NCBI GenBank assembly: GCA_015657535.1
Contig: JADHZB010001831.1
Location: 1 to 55,988 of the forward strand
DNA: 55,988 bases
From: Nephromyces sp. MM_2019
Lineage: Eukaryota; Apicomplexa; Aconoidasida; Nephromycida
Direction: 5' to 3'
Under the pieces are notes generated by a model that did no database searches, was not told the origin of the DNA, and worked only from the letters and a program-made list of their open reading frames with translations. Every line of letters begins with the position of its first letter. Position 1 is the first letter of the stretch. Positions 1 to 12,497 of the stretch are shown here, piece after piece. The position numbers and the translations under genes are program-made.

Positions 1-61
1 TTGTAACTGAGTTGTTATTATCATGCATACTGTAAACTTAAGGCCTCTGCGCTTGCTTCAC

Positions 62-418
62 TTATCGTCCACCAGTGTACTTAGTTACTGACTTGGTTCC
101 CTCAGACACAGCATGTTTGGCAAGTTCACCAGGCAACACCAGACGAACTGCTGTTTGTATCTCCCGAGAGGAGAGAGTGTCCTTCTTGTTGTACTTGCAC
201 AATCTGCCACTTTCCGAGGCAATCTTGTCAAAAGTGTCCGCAATGAAGGAGTTCATTATTATCATCGATTTCTTCGATATTCCAATCTGTGGGTGGACCT
301 GCTTCAACACCTTAAAGATGAACGAAGCGTAAGTTTCGCGGCGAGTAGATTTCTTAACCTTCTTGCCATCCGAAACCTTGGAAGATTTCTTGCTCTTAAC
401 AACCTTCTTGCCAGCCAT
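62..418 (-). CDS. H2B: Histone H2B
   Basis: Core histone that pairs with H2A in the nucleosome. The single-exon frame gives 118 residues, the usual H2B size. The N-terminal tail (about residues 1-30) is short and lysine-rich. The histone fold follows, with family landmarks such as [42 protein letters not shown] and [13 protein letters not shown]. The start is the ATG at 418 (MAGKKV), directly followed by tail residues. The gene is intronless, unlike most genes here, and its codons are richer in G/C than the flanks. It is transcribed away from histone H4 (869-1180) with about 450 bp between the start codons, the usual arrangement for co-regulated S-phase histone genes. The stop lies only 61 bases from the window edge, so its 3' UTR is mostly outside. 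Identification is certain at family level. Confidence 0.97.
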   Translation of the reverse strand: MAGKKVVKSKKSSKVSDGKKVKKSTRRETYASFIFKVLKQVHPQIGISKKSMIIMNSFIADTFDKIASESGRLCKYNKKDTLSSREIQTAVRLVLPGELAKHAVSEGTKSVTKYTGGR

Positions 419-1180
<762 letters not shown>

Positions 1181-2707
1181 GCTTGTTTCGGAGTACTTAG
1201 AGTAGCTGGCAAGTGGCGAAGTTTGTCTTGTGGAAATGATACAATATATTCGTTAATAACAAAACAGTTTAAATATTTTTGGGAACGTATGTTGCACGAT
1301 TATTAACTGCTGCAAAAAAGCATTTAAGGCTTCACTCGAAGCCATTTTATGGTAAATTTTTTGTTGCAACTTTTGTAAATGGATGATATTGTGGAAAGGT
1401 CTGATGTCTGTTGTTTTTCTGTTGAATTTTTGTTATATTGTCTGATGAAGCTGCTGGTATTGAAAACCTAATCGGCGATGCGTTTGGGGTTCGTGGTTGC
1501 CATGTGTGCGTAGTGGGTTAATGTCATGCTTTGCTTCTACGAAACGAACAATAGGGCTGGTTTTGTGATTTGTATTTATGGTGCTGTTTTCGCAGCTGTG
1601 GAGCATAAAGGTAGAGTTACCTTATGTGATATACGCACTTGAGGCTACCTGTGTAGTCTATTCTATGGATGCGGTGGATCTCAAGGTTTTAACTGTTTTT
1701 GGTCCTGGCGTTATGGCTGACTGTTTAAAATCATACTTGCTCCTATCAAGGCTGCTTGGTATATACCCCAATAGTTGCTGCTTGTACGGCTTTGGAGCTG
1801 TTTTCAGCCGTCTCCACTATTGCTACGATTTAGCCAGCTGCTTGGCAACTGCTACTGGAAGCTCTGGAACGTTAGTTTGTGGTATTAGTCAGTCGATGGA
1901 TCCACATAGATTAAGGAGCGTAGGAAACCTTATTGCTGTGTAGACTGAGTGTAGTGGTGGATGCATCATATTTGTCGAGAAAACGCCTTGCTGTCGAGCG
2001 GTACATTCTGTTCGCAGCGCTTCCTGTGCTCTTGTGATGTAGTCCCTGGCGAACATACTTTGAGTCTGGACTTTTGCATTATGCCGAGGCAATGGCCTTC
2101 CGCGCATGCGGCGGTCTGGTATTTATCGCGGACTGCGTTACCTTGCCATGACATCCTTTCCGCATATATCCTTAGGACTTCTAGTATAGAACTTCATTCT
2201 ACAAAGCTAATGTCAGTCAATGTAAGAGGTACAAAACTCCGCTAGTCGCCATCTACTTTGCGTTGACAAAGCCCTAATGTAATCACTCTTTGTGAACACT
2301 AGTAGTGTAGCTATGGATACCTGAGGTTTATCGGCAAATTTAAGCTTAGACCATCCTCCATGAAGCCATTGACACTCGCGCACCTGATTAAGGTTACGTT
2401 TTCGAATTCCCAAATCGCTGCAGCCTTAACTATCAGTTCGGCAGTGCGTGGTAGCAGATCGTAACTTGTGCTTTGCTACGGCTTGCTCAATCGTAGTTTG
2501 CCACGATTTTCCTTCAAAATTCAAAGCGATAGTGGAAAATGCTGGTAGCTTATTTTCTAACCCCTATTCTGAAACTGGCTGGGCTTGAGTTATTTTGCCA
2601 AGGTTGGTTCACGATGGGGATGATACAAACAAATTGACGCATGAAAGTTGAAAAATCACCGCCTCAATACAGAGTTGGCATACGCAGGGCATAGTGCTGT
2701 GTGACGT
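1181..2707. other. Intergenic, H4 to RAD17
   Basis: About 1.5 kb with no gene I can support. It starts as AT-rich H4 3' flank and becomes less AT-rich after about 1500. An ATG-initiated frame at 1578-1943 (+, 121 codons) is cysteine- and leucine-rich with no recognisable domain, and open frames also occur on the opposite strand there, so it is treated as chance. The stretch before 2708 presumably holds the RAD17 promoter; I see no distinct motif. Confidence 0.5.
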
Positions 2708-5700
2708 ATGCAGATCAAAATTATGTTCAACAATGGTGGCTCTGCATCAGGAATGGATTCCATACCCAGAAATTATTTATGGTCGGACTTCTACGCCCCA
2801 CATTCGATAGGTTCCCTACTTGTAAATCGCCAAAAGTTAAAGGAGCTAGCGAAATTTTTGATACCTTTCTCTGAGAACTCTTTTAATCACAATTCAACTG
2901 ATGAAGATGCCAAGGTATCTTCTTCCAAAAACCTTCCTGGGGGCAAGAGAAACTCTTCTAGCAGCGGAAACGCGCTTCGCAATAAATTCTTTTCAAATGC
3001 AAAATACGCGGAAGATGAATTGTCGACCGAGCATCCTCTGCTTTGCGAAGCTAGAAATTCAATACATCTCGGGCAAGCAGCTCCTTTCATTTGCATTTTG
3101 CAGGGACCTTCAGGCTGTGGAAAGCGCTCCTCTTTGCGACTTCTTTGTAAGTCATTGAACATAGAAATTAATGAGTGGGAGAATCCTCACTCGCAGCAGC
3201 GTACGGACGAGAAATCAAATAGTCATGGTCCTTGTCATGAGAGCGCTTCAGCAAATTTTCCCAGGGTTCAAGCAATTGGGGATGCCTTTATAGAATTCCT
3301 GGAACGATCCAGCACAAGACCTATGCTGCAACTCGATGCCTTGGAAAATGATACAAACAGAGAGAGTTGTTTGATGGAAAACGAGAGTGTAACGATAAAG
3401 AGCGAACATGATAGAAAGAGAATTCAGATACCTGCAAAATTATGTATCAAGAACTCGTCTTACGATGATGGAAACCGGCCATCTTTGAAGCACATTAGGA
3501 AACAGAAAGCTTGTGGCATAGCCAATTCAGTGTGCATTAACGTTGACTCTCCCCAATGGGCTAAGCGGGACAATTTTTCTGTCGTTGACTCTTCAGCTGT
3601 TTCTCTGGGAGATCCTATTGTGGATAGCAGTAATCCAGGCACTAGTCATCTGACATTAATATCAGAAATTCCACAAACTTTGATGCTTCATTCTGCGAAC
3701 TTCCTTTCGCGATTGCACAATACCTTACGGTTACTCAGAAACAGAGTACAATGTCTCTCGTCGGGAAGCATTTTATCGAGACCAATAGTTCTTTTTATAA
3801 AAGACACTTTCGAAGATAAACTTTTAATTGAAAAACTAATTCCATATGAACTCCTAAATCCATCTTGTGCAATTACTTTGAAATTCCCTGCTATAAATAA
3901 CAAAGCAGTAAAAAATATTTTGCTGCGAATTTTATCATCTCAAGGTTATCCTCATAAAAGCTTTGATTCTTCAAGTTTGGTTGAGCGAATCGCTCAGTAC
4001 GCTAAAGGTGATGTCAGGTTTGCTATAAACTCCCTTCAATTCGAAATTATAGGTAATTTTTTACGCTTAATGGACAATAATATCATTTCATGGACTAATA
4101 CATAGGCTTGCTTTTGTTCTTAATGTATTTAGCGCAATTTTTTTTTGCAGGAAAAACTTTAAGCATTAAAGAGGCATAGTAATCACGTTTACTGTTATTT
4201 TAAAAAGTACCTGTAGACTTAACATACTCTCTTTCTTTTCTTGTTGAGTATATTACGCATTTCTAATTTTTTTCTAACTGCTTTTTATCCTGTGTCATTG
4301 CGGTATCCTAAGATACTAGAATAAAAGACTTTCTATAAACTGGCTATTATTTGTGACAGATTTTGTATTGTACACTTCATCGTTACATTGTTTCTATATT
4401 TGGCATTTTTTGTATAGGAATGCAATTTTCATTTTCTTAGTGGGTTTGTTTATTCACGAAGCTTGATAGAACTTGCGAGTTTATAGTGAATAAAAAATAG
4501 CTAGGTTACTTTTATGTGCAGTTGATTTAGTGGCTCCCCGATAATGGCATTATCAGCTAATTTTGCTACTTTTTGATTAATTTCTGGTCAATTCCTCCCT
4601 GAAGTCTGTTTTTTGTTATTCTCTTTAGTTAAGAAATAGGGCTAGTTTACTGATACAGTTGGATCACTTTATCTATAAACTGTTTTTAACGATAAGCTGT
4701 TGCTTAAGCAATGGTGAAATCTTTGGGTCGCTACTCAGGATGCCATTCTTGTCATTTCAGTATTAAAATTTGGCCTGTTTCTCTTAGGTACAAGGAGGAA
4801 ATTAGCACCTTCTAGCGCTGTATCAATTAGAGGTCACAAGAGAGCATTAGAGATTGATTCAATCAGCTCCCGCTCCAGGGATTCCTCCGCAATCAAATTT
4901 TTAGAAAATTCTGGAACTTGCATTTATGATAAGGACGAAACTCTTAGTATTTTTCATGCGATAGGGAAATTTTTATGGAATAAGCGAATTTTAAGCGAAT
5001 GGTTACCTGTAAACCAGGCTGCAGTTGCCTTGCCTGAGTTTTCCCATTATTTAGACAACAGGAAAGTTAAATCAAGCTTTTTCAGAAGTTTTTTAACGCG
5101 GTTAGAACTTCCCATTCATGATGATTACCACTCTTTGGGTTTATTTAAAGTGGTTCGTTGGGTAGGAATCCCCTCTTTAATGGAAGATGCAAATATTGCA
5201 GACTCAAGAGCAAAGGTTTTAAAAGACGATCAATACGAAAACAATGTCGGTTTGCGAGCCTTGAAATTAATATTTTTCATAATATGATAGGAGTGTTAAT
5301 GTTATTTTTTGTGAAAAATAAGATTGGCAGTTAATATATATCTCTTTTTATATTTGTTTAACAAGCGATTATCTGCTATAAAGTTAAAATTTTCATTCGA
5401 TAGATCTGCGCTTCAGGAAGCAAACACCCTGTTATTGTTGCTATTTTCATGTGCGCAGGATTTAGAATCCAAGGAACTAGAAGACTTCTTAAATTCTGTC
5501 GATTTTTTGAGTTCGAACCCAAAATCTGATATTGGAGCTGAGGAATTAGAGAGTGTTTTAACTTATGCTGACACTTGTGGTTTATCGCAAAGAGTTACGT
5601 ATGAAAGTAATGAAGCACATGCTATGCAGCTACCGGTAGAAATTTCTGCGCTGAACACAGCAGAACAGCAGGGAGCAGTGGAAACTTCCTTAAGATTGAA

Positions 5701-6900
5701 AAATCTACTTTCAATGCTACCTTCAGGCTAGTAAAGCTGGTACAATGCATTCGCTTGTTGCAGCGTTTTAGGTTTATGTACTTGTTTTTTATAAAGTTAT
5801 TTATGGTTTATGTAATTGCTTTTAACTAACTCTGAATATTTCTTTGTTTTTGCTTGTAATTTTTATGCTGACTAATTTCCCATGAATATATAGGATGGAT
5901 CGATAGCTGGGAATGGGCCAATATTTTGGGAGTGGATCGTTTATGCGATGGAACGAGTAAGACATATATGAAATTTTTGGCTTGTGGCCTCTTATGGGAA
6001 GAAGCGTATAAATTTGAAGATATTGGGAAGGAGTTCACCCCCGTTCAATTTCCTCCGGAAAAACTCTCTCCAAAAACTTTTAGGCCGGGATTATATTACT
6101 TACCAGAGTCTGTTCTGGAGCATTCTGTTGCCAATTTATCAACAGTAGTAAACTTATTGCAACAAAACTATTTATGTTTTTTTGGAGATATACTAGATGC
6201 AGCATCGGCTGCGTGCCATCTAGTATTCTGCGACAAAACTTTTTCAGCGCACGAAACTTCTATCCGCGATGATAATCCCTGGGGAGTTTCAGAGCTTAAT
6301 GATTCGAGAATATGGTATACTGCTAGTATCTACTGCAGAGCTATTCTGGACAGTAATTTGCACCCTCAAAACCCCTTTGAGAAGGGAAAATTTTTATTTT
6401 CGCATTCGTTTGATGTTGCGTCGAGTGCTCAAGCTCTGCGTAACCAGTTTATTTCCCAGATTCAGAGTAAAAATAAGATGTTCAATATGGTGGAGGGCTC
6501 CAGTATCGCTAACACTCGTAACGGTGGATACATAGGTTCCATGTCGATCAAGAAGCTGTTTTCAGAGCTTATTCCACAACTGCAGGGAGTAAATTCAGCG
6601 CGTTCTGGTAGCACTCTTCGACAATTAAGGAATTTGCACAGTGATTTGAAGGATTTTTTTTCTACAAACCAAAAAAAAATATTAGAGACTCATTCAAAAG
6701 GGCACTATAATGGGGGTGAATTTTTTGATGTTATGGAAAATTATAGTATAAGTTCCAAATATAAAAAGTTAGGGCGCTTTGAAAATAATGATCACAAAGT
6801 GACTTCTTCTAGTCCAAATGCTTTTATTGATGTCACTCCTATTCCTTCCTGCTTAGTTAAAGAGAATGATAAATACATAGATGATATTGAAGAGTTATGA
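2708..6900 (+). CDS. RAD17: RAD17-like checkpoint clamp loader (AAA+), four exons
   Basis: Large subunit of the RFC-like loader that places the 9-1-1 clamp on damaged DNA in ATR-type checkpoint signalling; nuclear. Model: exon 1 2708-4052, exon 2 4788-5215, exon 3 5459-5730, exon 4 5907-6900 (1012 aa). An alternative junction 5606/5894 also keeps phase (975 aa). Landmarks in order: LWSDFYAP (the WVDKY-type N-terminus of RAD17), P-loop GPSGCGKRSS at residues 133-142 followed by LNIEINEWENP, Walker B-like LTLISEIPQ near 315-323, GDVRFAINSLQFE at the end of exon 1, DKDETLSIFHAIGKFLWNKR in exon 2, and LPESVLEHS, LLQQNYLCFF and YTASIYCRAIL in exon 4. These match the RAD17 order rather than RFC1 or ELG1. 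The protein is longer than human RAD17 because of low-complexity inserts. The P-loop Thr after Lys is Arg. Starts at 2723 and 2753 are possible. Family call is firm; the exon 3/4 junction is not. Confidence 0.88.
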
Positions 6901-9900
6901 ATATTTTTATTTGGACTCTTTGATATATATTCATTAATTTAAAGCCATTTTTTGTGTTTTCCATCTGTTTGAGCTTCACCTGCTAGAAGGTTTTTTGTTT
7001 AACTTTAGTTTTTTCTTTATTTTTTATGAGAGCGGCAGCTTACACTATTGGGGTTTAATGATTACTCCTAAAGATTTGAAACTTAATTGATGATAACTTA
7101 CACTTGTGCAAAAAACTGAAATCTGTTCTGTTTGTTCCCGAGCAAGACTTGATTGTTAATCCGGCGTCTATTATTGAGAAATAAATTTTTTGGATAACCC
7201 TTTTTTCATTTTTGATGTTGCAAACATTTGTTACTTTAAATGCTTATATTACGGGCAGGTAGTCTTACTAGGAATATTTGCGCCTTCATCTCATTCAAAA
7301 ATTAGCGGCACTACTTTTGGTCCCTAATTAATGAGCAAATTGCTTGAAAGCCATTTATTCGGCTCTACCTTAACCATCGCAATCCCTATAATTTTTTTCT
7401 AGGTACAGGTAGATTTTTTTAGCTTTAAACGGATATTTGGCGGAATTCTTGTGCAATAAGTATATTTATCTTGAGTTTTTAAATCGCTTCTAAAATCTTG
7501 ATTGGTTAATTGTTTAATACTTGTGCCTTGCTGGTACATAGCTTGATGTGATTCATCTATAGGACTCTTTGTAGAACCATTCTGGATCGTATAGTAAAAA
7601 GGAAACGTAGCTAAAATAAGCATGAATGTAGTGTAGCAGTTTCCGGCTATTAGTTTATTCATTCAGTTATAACCAAGGCACCGAATTGATAAAACTCACA
7701 GTATAAATTTTTTGCTACCAAACACTTTCAGAAATGCTTTTTGTGTTCACTTGACGCTGGCTAGTATGCTTGAATGTTGAGATGGTATAATTAAACCAAG
7801 TTTTGGTCAGTAATAGCCGTATGCTTCCTAAGCTGAGAAAAAGTGTTTGCTTGTGTATGGCTGTGTTCCGAGGCCTATTTCTTGAAAGAATAGTTTTCTG
7901 CTTATGATGGTGTATTGTCTTGCTATATTCTCATCATAAAGCCAATTTTTTTCGGAGCTGCTTTTCCCCGTTATCGTATCGATAAGCTAAAACAAGATCT
8001 GCAGGTTGTAAATCTACGGAACTAAATAGGTTTAAAATTCCTGTTTTGGAAGGTTCTATTCGAAAGTGCAACGTTGGGCCATCCTGAAGCTGTCGCTGCC
8101 TTACCATTTTTCCAGCTCGGGACTATAAGAATCTTGTTTAGTACATGCTCGTAAGCATAAAAATCATGGTTAATCCAGCGTAGAAAAGCAGTAGCGCAGC
8201 GTTATTTGTTAATGCCCATTTTATTATACTTGGGAATGCTTGAACACCAAACCAAGTTAATTAGTTCTATTTCCTTCAATTAGCGCTTTTATTAGATATG
8301 CACTAATTTCGAAACACGCAGACCAAAGCTTTTACCCTGCACCGCTAAACAGGAAAGCTTACCAGCGATGAAATCTTGTGTTTTCTTTATAGGTGTCTAG
8401 GGTTCATGGTATACCCTAATTTTTTTCTTTTAACTGACCTTAAAGTTTCCGGATGGTTAGTATAATACACTATCTGACTCAGCTTATGATATTATAGTGG
8501 CTAATTATTGCCAAATTAAAATTAACACGTATATAACCACCGGGGGGGCTATTTTCATACGAGGTCTTGAGCTGGCATTATTAAAGTTGATAATTTTGGA
8601 ACGTATATAGTAGCTATCAAAAGGAGTCCCCAAAATTTTTATTAAGTTGCGTTTTGTGTGCTATACGTTATTTTTTCTCAACTCGAAAAAGCCAGAAAGT
8701 TTTTTAGAAACACCTTTGACGGTACTAATGATTTTCCTTTCTCATCAAGTTCACTTCAAAAAAATCGGTATTTTTTAGTCACATTTGCTTATAGGAATGA
8801 AGTTGCTTTTTTCCCATCAAGTATTTACCCGGCAAGAATCTTAGTGGTGCGATGAATTCTATGCTGTATCTGGAATTCCTGCTAGCTATAGCTTATATTT
8901 GGATTACATATTCTCTCCATCACCTTCAATTTTCACAATATTAGTCAAGTGCTGCTCAAGTTGTATGCTTTCTTCGAAACTTACGTAAAAATTTTGCGCA
9001 TATAGCTTGAGCTGTGGTGAGAGTCCGCAGCATTCTCATGCAACAACAAAGTTGCCATCAGGGACGCCTTTAACAACCAAGCCACTAGTAGATACAGGGT
9101 AAAATGTACATTGATAAAAAAAAAATTAGCCTTCTAACCCTGTGTTCCGTTTGTTGTCAGGTCTGTGACCCACTTAGGTTCTGACGCATTAATTTGTTCA
9201 AGTAAGTTATTTGCTATTGTTTTTTAATTCAGCTGCCTGAATTGACTTTGCATGTTATGAAGGGTAATTTTTATAGTTGCGGACTTTTTTTTTCCGGTTA
9301 AAGAAATACTCGAATATCTTTTTAATTCTACAATTTAAAACTTGAGGCATTAAACCTTATTTTTTAAATAGCCCCTGGGAGATATTTTCACAGCTCAACA
9401 TACTATCAGCTCAAGAAAAAATGAGCCTGAGAAGTATAATTTAGCAGACTTCTCCTTTCTGGTGTCCAGGGTCTTCCGACTTTGTGGGCTCTATAGACTA
9501 GATTTGCATTTTTGCTCGATCTACTAGTGCGAAACTTACTTGTTAGTGCCTGCAACAAGAAGTCTTTTTAAAGTGTTAACTGTTCAGTGTGTAACGAATT
9601 AATATTATGTGCTAGTTGCTTGGTCAGAAAAGGATTCCTGGTAGTAAAAGGGCCTATACTGTTGCTGTATCGGGATTAGTGCGCCAACTCTTTCAGTCAC
9701 GATTACTTCCCTGACATTGCCATCGGACACAATTTTTTTAAAATTCAACCACTTGCTTATGTGATTAAGAAATTCTACTGAATTGCCGAAGATTCCACCC
9801 CCATGCAGTTACCTTTTTGGCTTAATAGTACACTGAGTGACTTTGTTTTGCAACTCTTTCCTCTTTTGGCAAACTTCACGAAATCCCAAAAGCAGTTCCT

Positions 9901-10185
9901 GTCAGAAATAGTTTGTCGCAAGATGTATGAATTACTTAAATCATCCGCTGAGAACTAAATTTCCTTTCAAAAAAGTAGATAAACTTAGAACAAAATTCTC
10001 CGTACTGCCACGTACCAGCTGCGTCTCAATTTGGCTATCCATATCTTGTAGTCTATCAATATTTATCTGTGAATGATATGAAACAATTAAACTATTTGCG
10101 TCATTGGAAACAATATTGCGATTCTGACGCCTTTGGCATTATATACATAATTTTCATGCCTATTTAAGCTCATATAATAAAACTA
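6901..10185. other. Intergenic, no strongly supported gene
   Basis: AT-rich DNA downstream of RAD17. The only frame worth noting is a small minus-strand one at 7399-7662, listed separately. Other open frames are short, lack domain-like composition and overlap on several strands. There is a poly-A run near 9117-9125 and a G run at about 8543-8549. I see no tRNA-like or snRNA-like sequence. Confidence 0.5.
7399..7662 (-). CDS. Possible small single-pass membrane protein
   Basis: An ATG-initiated frame of 87 residues. After a short N-terminus it has a hydrophobic stretch (about residues 10-26, TTFMLILATFPFYYTI), then a polar region rich in Gln, Lys and Ser, so a single-pass membrane protein is conceivable. 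There is no recognisable family, no neighbour-based support and no clear splice sites. In AT-rich DNA, frames this long occur by chance, so this is a weak candidate that would need expression or conservation to stand. Confidence 0.2.
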   Translation of the reverse strand: MNKLIAGNCYTTFMLILATFPFYYTIQNGSTKSPIDESHQAMYQQGTSIKQLTNQDFRSDLKTQDKYTYCTRIPPNIRLKLKKSTCT

Positions 10186-12497
10186 TCAATTTTTTTTATG
10201 CTTATTTTCGCAGTAGTACTGATGTCGGATAAGGTATTCTGCTACCGAGTTGAAATGATCCGCCCCTTTATTATTAGATTTGCTGGCCTTCGGAGCCCCC
10301 AACAGATTTTCAGGGAGCGTATCTGCGTCATCTGATCCTTCGCTCCTGTTATCGAACATAATAGGCGCTTTCTTATTACGAGCACCCCCAGGCGTAATCA
10401 AACTTTTATTTATATGCAAGACATAGCACTATAGTATAAGAGACAACTTTTTACAGTTGAAAAAAAAATTAAGCCATTGCGCGCGCAACCATATATATAG
10501 CGAGCATCAATTGTGGGCCAACGTACTGTGTGACTTTGGTCCTTTCATGAAATATTAAACGGGACTGCTCTTCTCTAGTTTCTTCTTGGCGCGAGGCGTA
10601 CAACCGGGCAAGGGTGCACTGCGCAAACAGCAACTCCTGAAAAAAAAGATGTGCCAGGAAAGCTTAGAGCACCTTATCAAGCCTGCTAATCCACCTGTTA
10701 GGTATGATATCATACCTTTATTTGCTTAAAAGATTTAGAGGACTCCACTTTCTCAAATAGCTTCCTTATATATATAGACTCATAGTAGGTTTTTGTTATG
10801 GGAAACCAGGAGTGCAGGAAAAGTACGTCGATACATTTGAGAATTTCTGAAAATTGGACCCTCCCTTCTATAATGCTGTGAGTATGGACCTTTCTATGAA
10901 AATCGAGCTAATTCAGCGCTTGTGGAAGTATGAATTGTCCTACATTAGAAGTAGGACTGTTGGCAGTTTCCCCATTTAACAATAAGACTTTCAAGGAAGC
11001 TTTTTTTACCTTCGGAACAAACTTCACGAAAGTCTGGAGGATATCTGGTGGACATACTTTGTGCTTCTTTTAGAAAGCTGGAGGGTAGCCGCCCACTTGC
11101 CTGAGCGCCATATTAATCTCATTGATTGTGTAGCCATTCTTACGAGATAATTCCTAATTTTTTACTATACTCATCTTGCGTCATGCAATGTTGTCTTGAA
11201 GAATAACTACGGTTTCTGAAGGCACCTCTTCGTTCTTACCATAGCCAAGCAATAAATGCATATGCAGTCCATCAGCATCAAACTCATCAAAGGTGTTAGC
11301 AGTGTAGCGTGGCCACCAATTTGTCCCGTCTTATGGTAGCTACCAGCTGGTTTGTTGACACTTTCTAACTCCGTACTAGTGCTTGCTTCTCCACTACGCA
11401 TATCTTTAGCACCAAATCTAACTTTGTAAATCTCTCTCTGCCGAATTCAAAATTTTTGAAATGAAGCAAAAATCTTAAAGAGACTGTAAGTTAAATATTT
11501 CATGTGCAAAAAGTTATAGTAAACTTTCTATAAAAAAATCACCAATCGGTAAATTTTTTACCTTGTATAAATGATTTTGTGAGAGATTATTTTGCAACTC
11601 GGCGATATATCCCACCGAAAATTTTTTCTGGAATATTCCGAGTCCTTCAACACAATATCGAAAAAATTTCTGATGCTTTATGAAATCAAAAAAAAATAAC
11701 AAAGCTCGTAGAGTCCGCAATATCAATCGGAAGAATCGTTGGAATTTTTTGGTGGCAACGATGGAGCGCCATAATTTTAACCTGGGACCCACAAAAATTT
11801 TCCGCAAAATTTGGGGGTTCTGCAAAACTCTATCAAAAGTACAATGCTCAATCCATTCGTATAAAGGCACACAGCGGAGTAGACAATTCTTTGAGGCGTA
11901 AAAAACTCCCTGCAAGCTGACTGCTATAGCTTTGCAATTTTTACCGTTGCTCAGCCACTGCTTTTCATGATAATTTAACCACTTTAGGGAAAGTTCGTGC
12001 AAAATTTTGAGCTTAATAGGCGAGTCCACATCTTTTGAGCAAAACAGCCAAGCATAGTCTTCGATAGTAGCAGTATGGTTTCGCAGATTTGACAGAAAAT
12101 TTTGTGAAATAGATAAGCCTCCACTTTTTTTAGTTGAATTTTCTTGAAATATTATGGGAGTCTCAAAACTCTCGATTGAACCTTGGGTTTTAGTTGTAGA
12201 GATATCATTTCCTGAACAATGCTCGCTTCTAGTGGGGAGACCTTTTTTTGCCTTACCACGCTCATCGTGTGTATAGGTGCCTTTGGACCCCCCTGCTATT
12301 TTACCGGGTAATGCAGATTCGAAAATCTTGCTCGTATCAAAGAATCTGCTGCTCACCATTCCTTCAAAGCTTAATACGCTCATAAGAGGTAAAGTCCTCC
12401 CATGATACCTTCGGACGGCAACTTCGTCCATATGTATACATTGCCTAAAACAGGAAATTTCCATTTTAGCCCTTCGGTTATCGCTGCAGAATTCCAT
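10186..12497 (-). CDS. Unrecognised multi-exon protein
   Basis: The first exon, 12497 down to 11562, is a 312-codon open frame starting MEFCSDNRRAK. Such a length is very unlikely by chance at this base composition. It ends at a good donor (TACAAG/GTAAAA). Its C-terminal part is aromatic and basic (residues about 230-290: PRLKLWRSIV, FQRFFRLILRTLRALLFFFDF). Downstream, protein-like blocks follow on the same strand: 11437-11240 (REIYKVRFGAKDMRSG, phase 0, donor ATG/GTAAGA), about 11100-11011 (SFLKEAQSMSTRYPPDF, donor GAAG/GTAAAA), 10636-10469 (acceptor TTTTTTTTCAG; ELLFAQCTLARLYASRQEE) and 10428-10186 (ending YLIRHQYYCENKHKKN). The middle junctions do not all keep ph​ase, so exon boundaries after the first are unresolved and frame errors or decay cannot be excluded. 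No family recognised; a resemblance to dynein tail segments was considered and rejected. Confidence 0.5.

Noticed and set aside
1578..1943. 121-codon ATG frame downstream of H4
   Set aside because: Cys/Leu-rich without domain features, overlapped by open frames on the other strand. Frames this long are expected by chance a few times in a window of this size and composition.
6751..6776. KYKKL in the RAD17 C-terminal region as the KYxxL 9-1-1-binding motif
   Set aside because: The described motif lies in the AAA+ region of RAD17; a C-terminal five-residue match in a Lys/Ser-rich stretch is likely coincidence.
11562..11750. Dynein heavy-chain tail-like pattern (W-x3-V-x3-KF ... LFF) at the end of the minus-strand first exon
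   Set aside because: Spacing differs from the dynein pattern and no further dynein sequence (which would need many kilobases) follows downstream.
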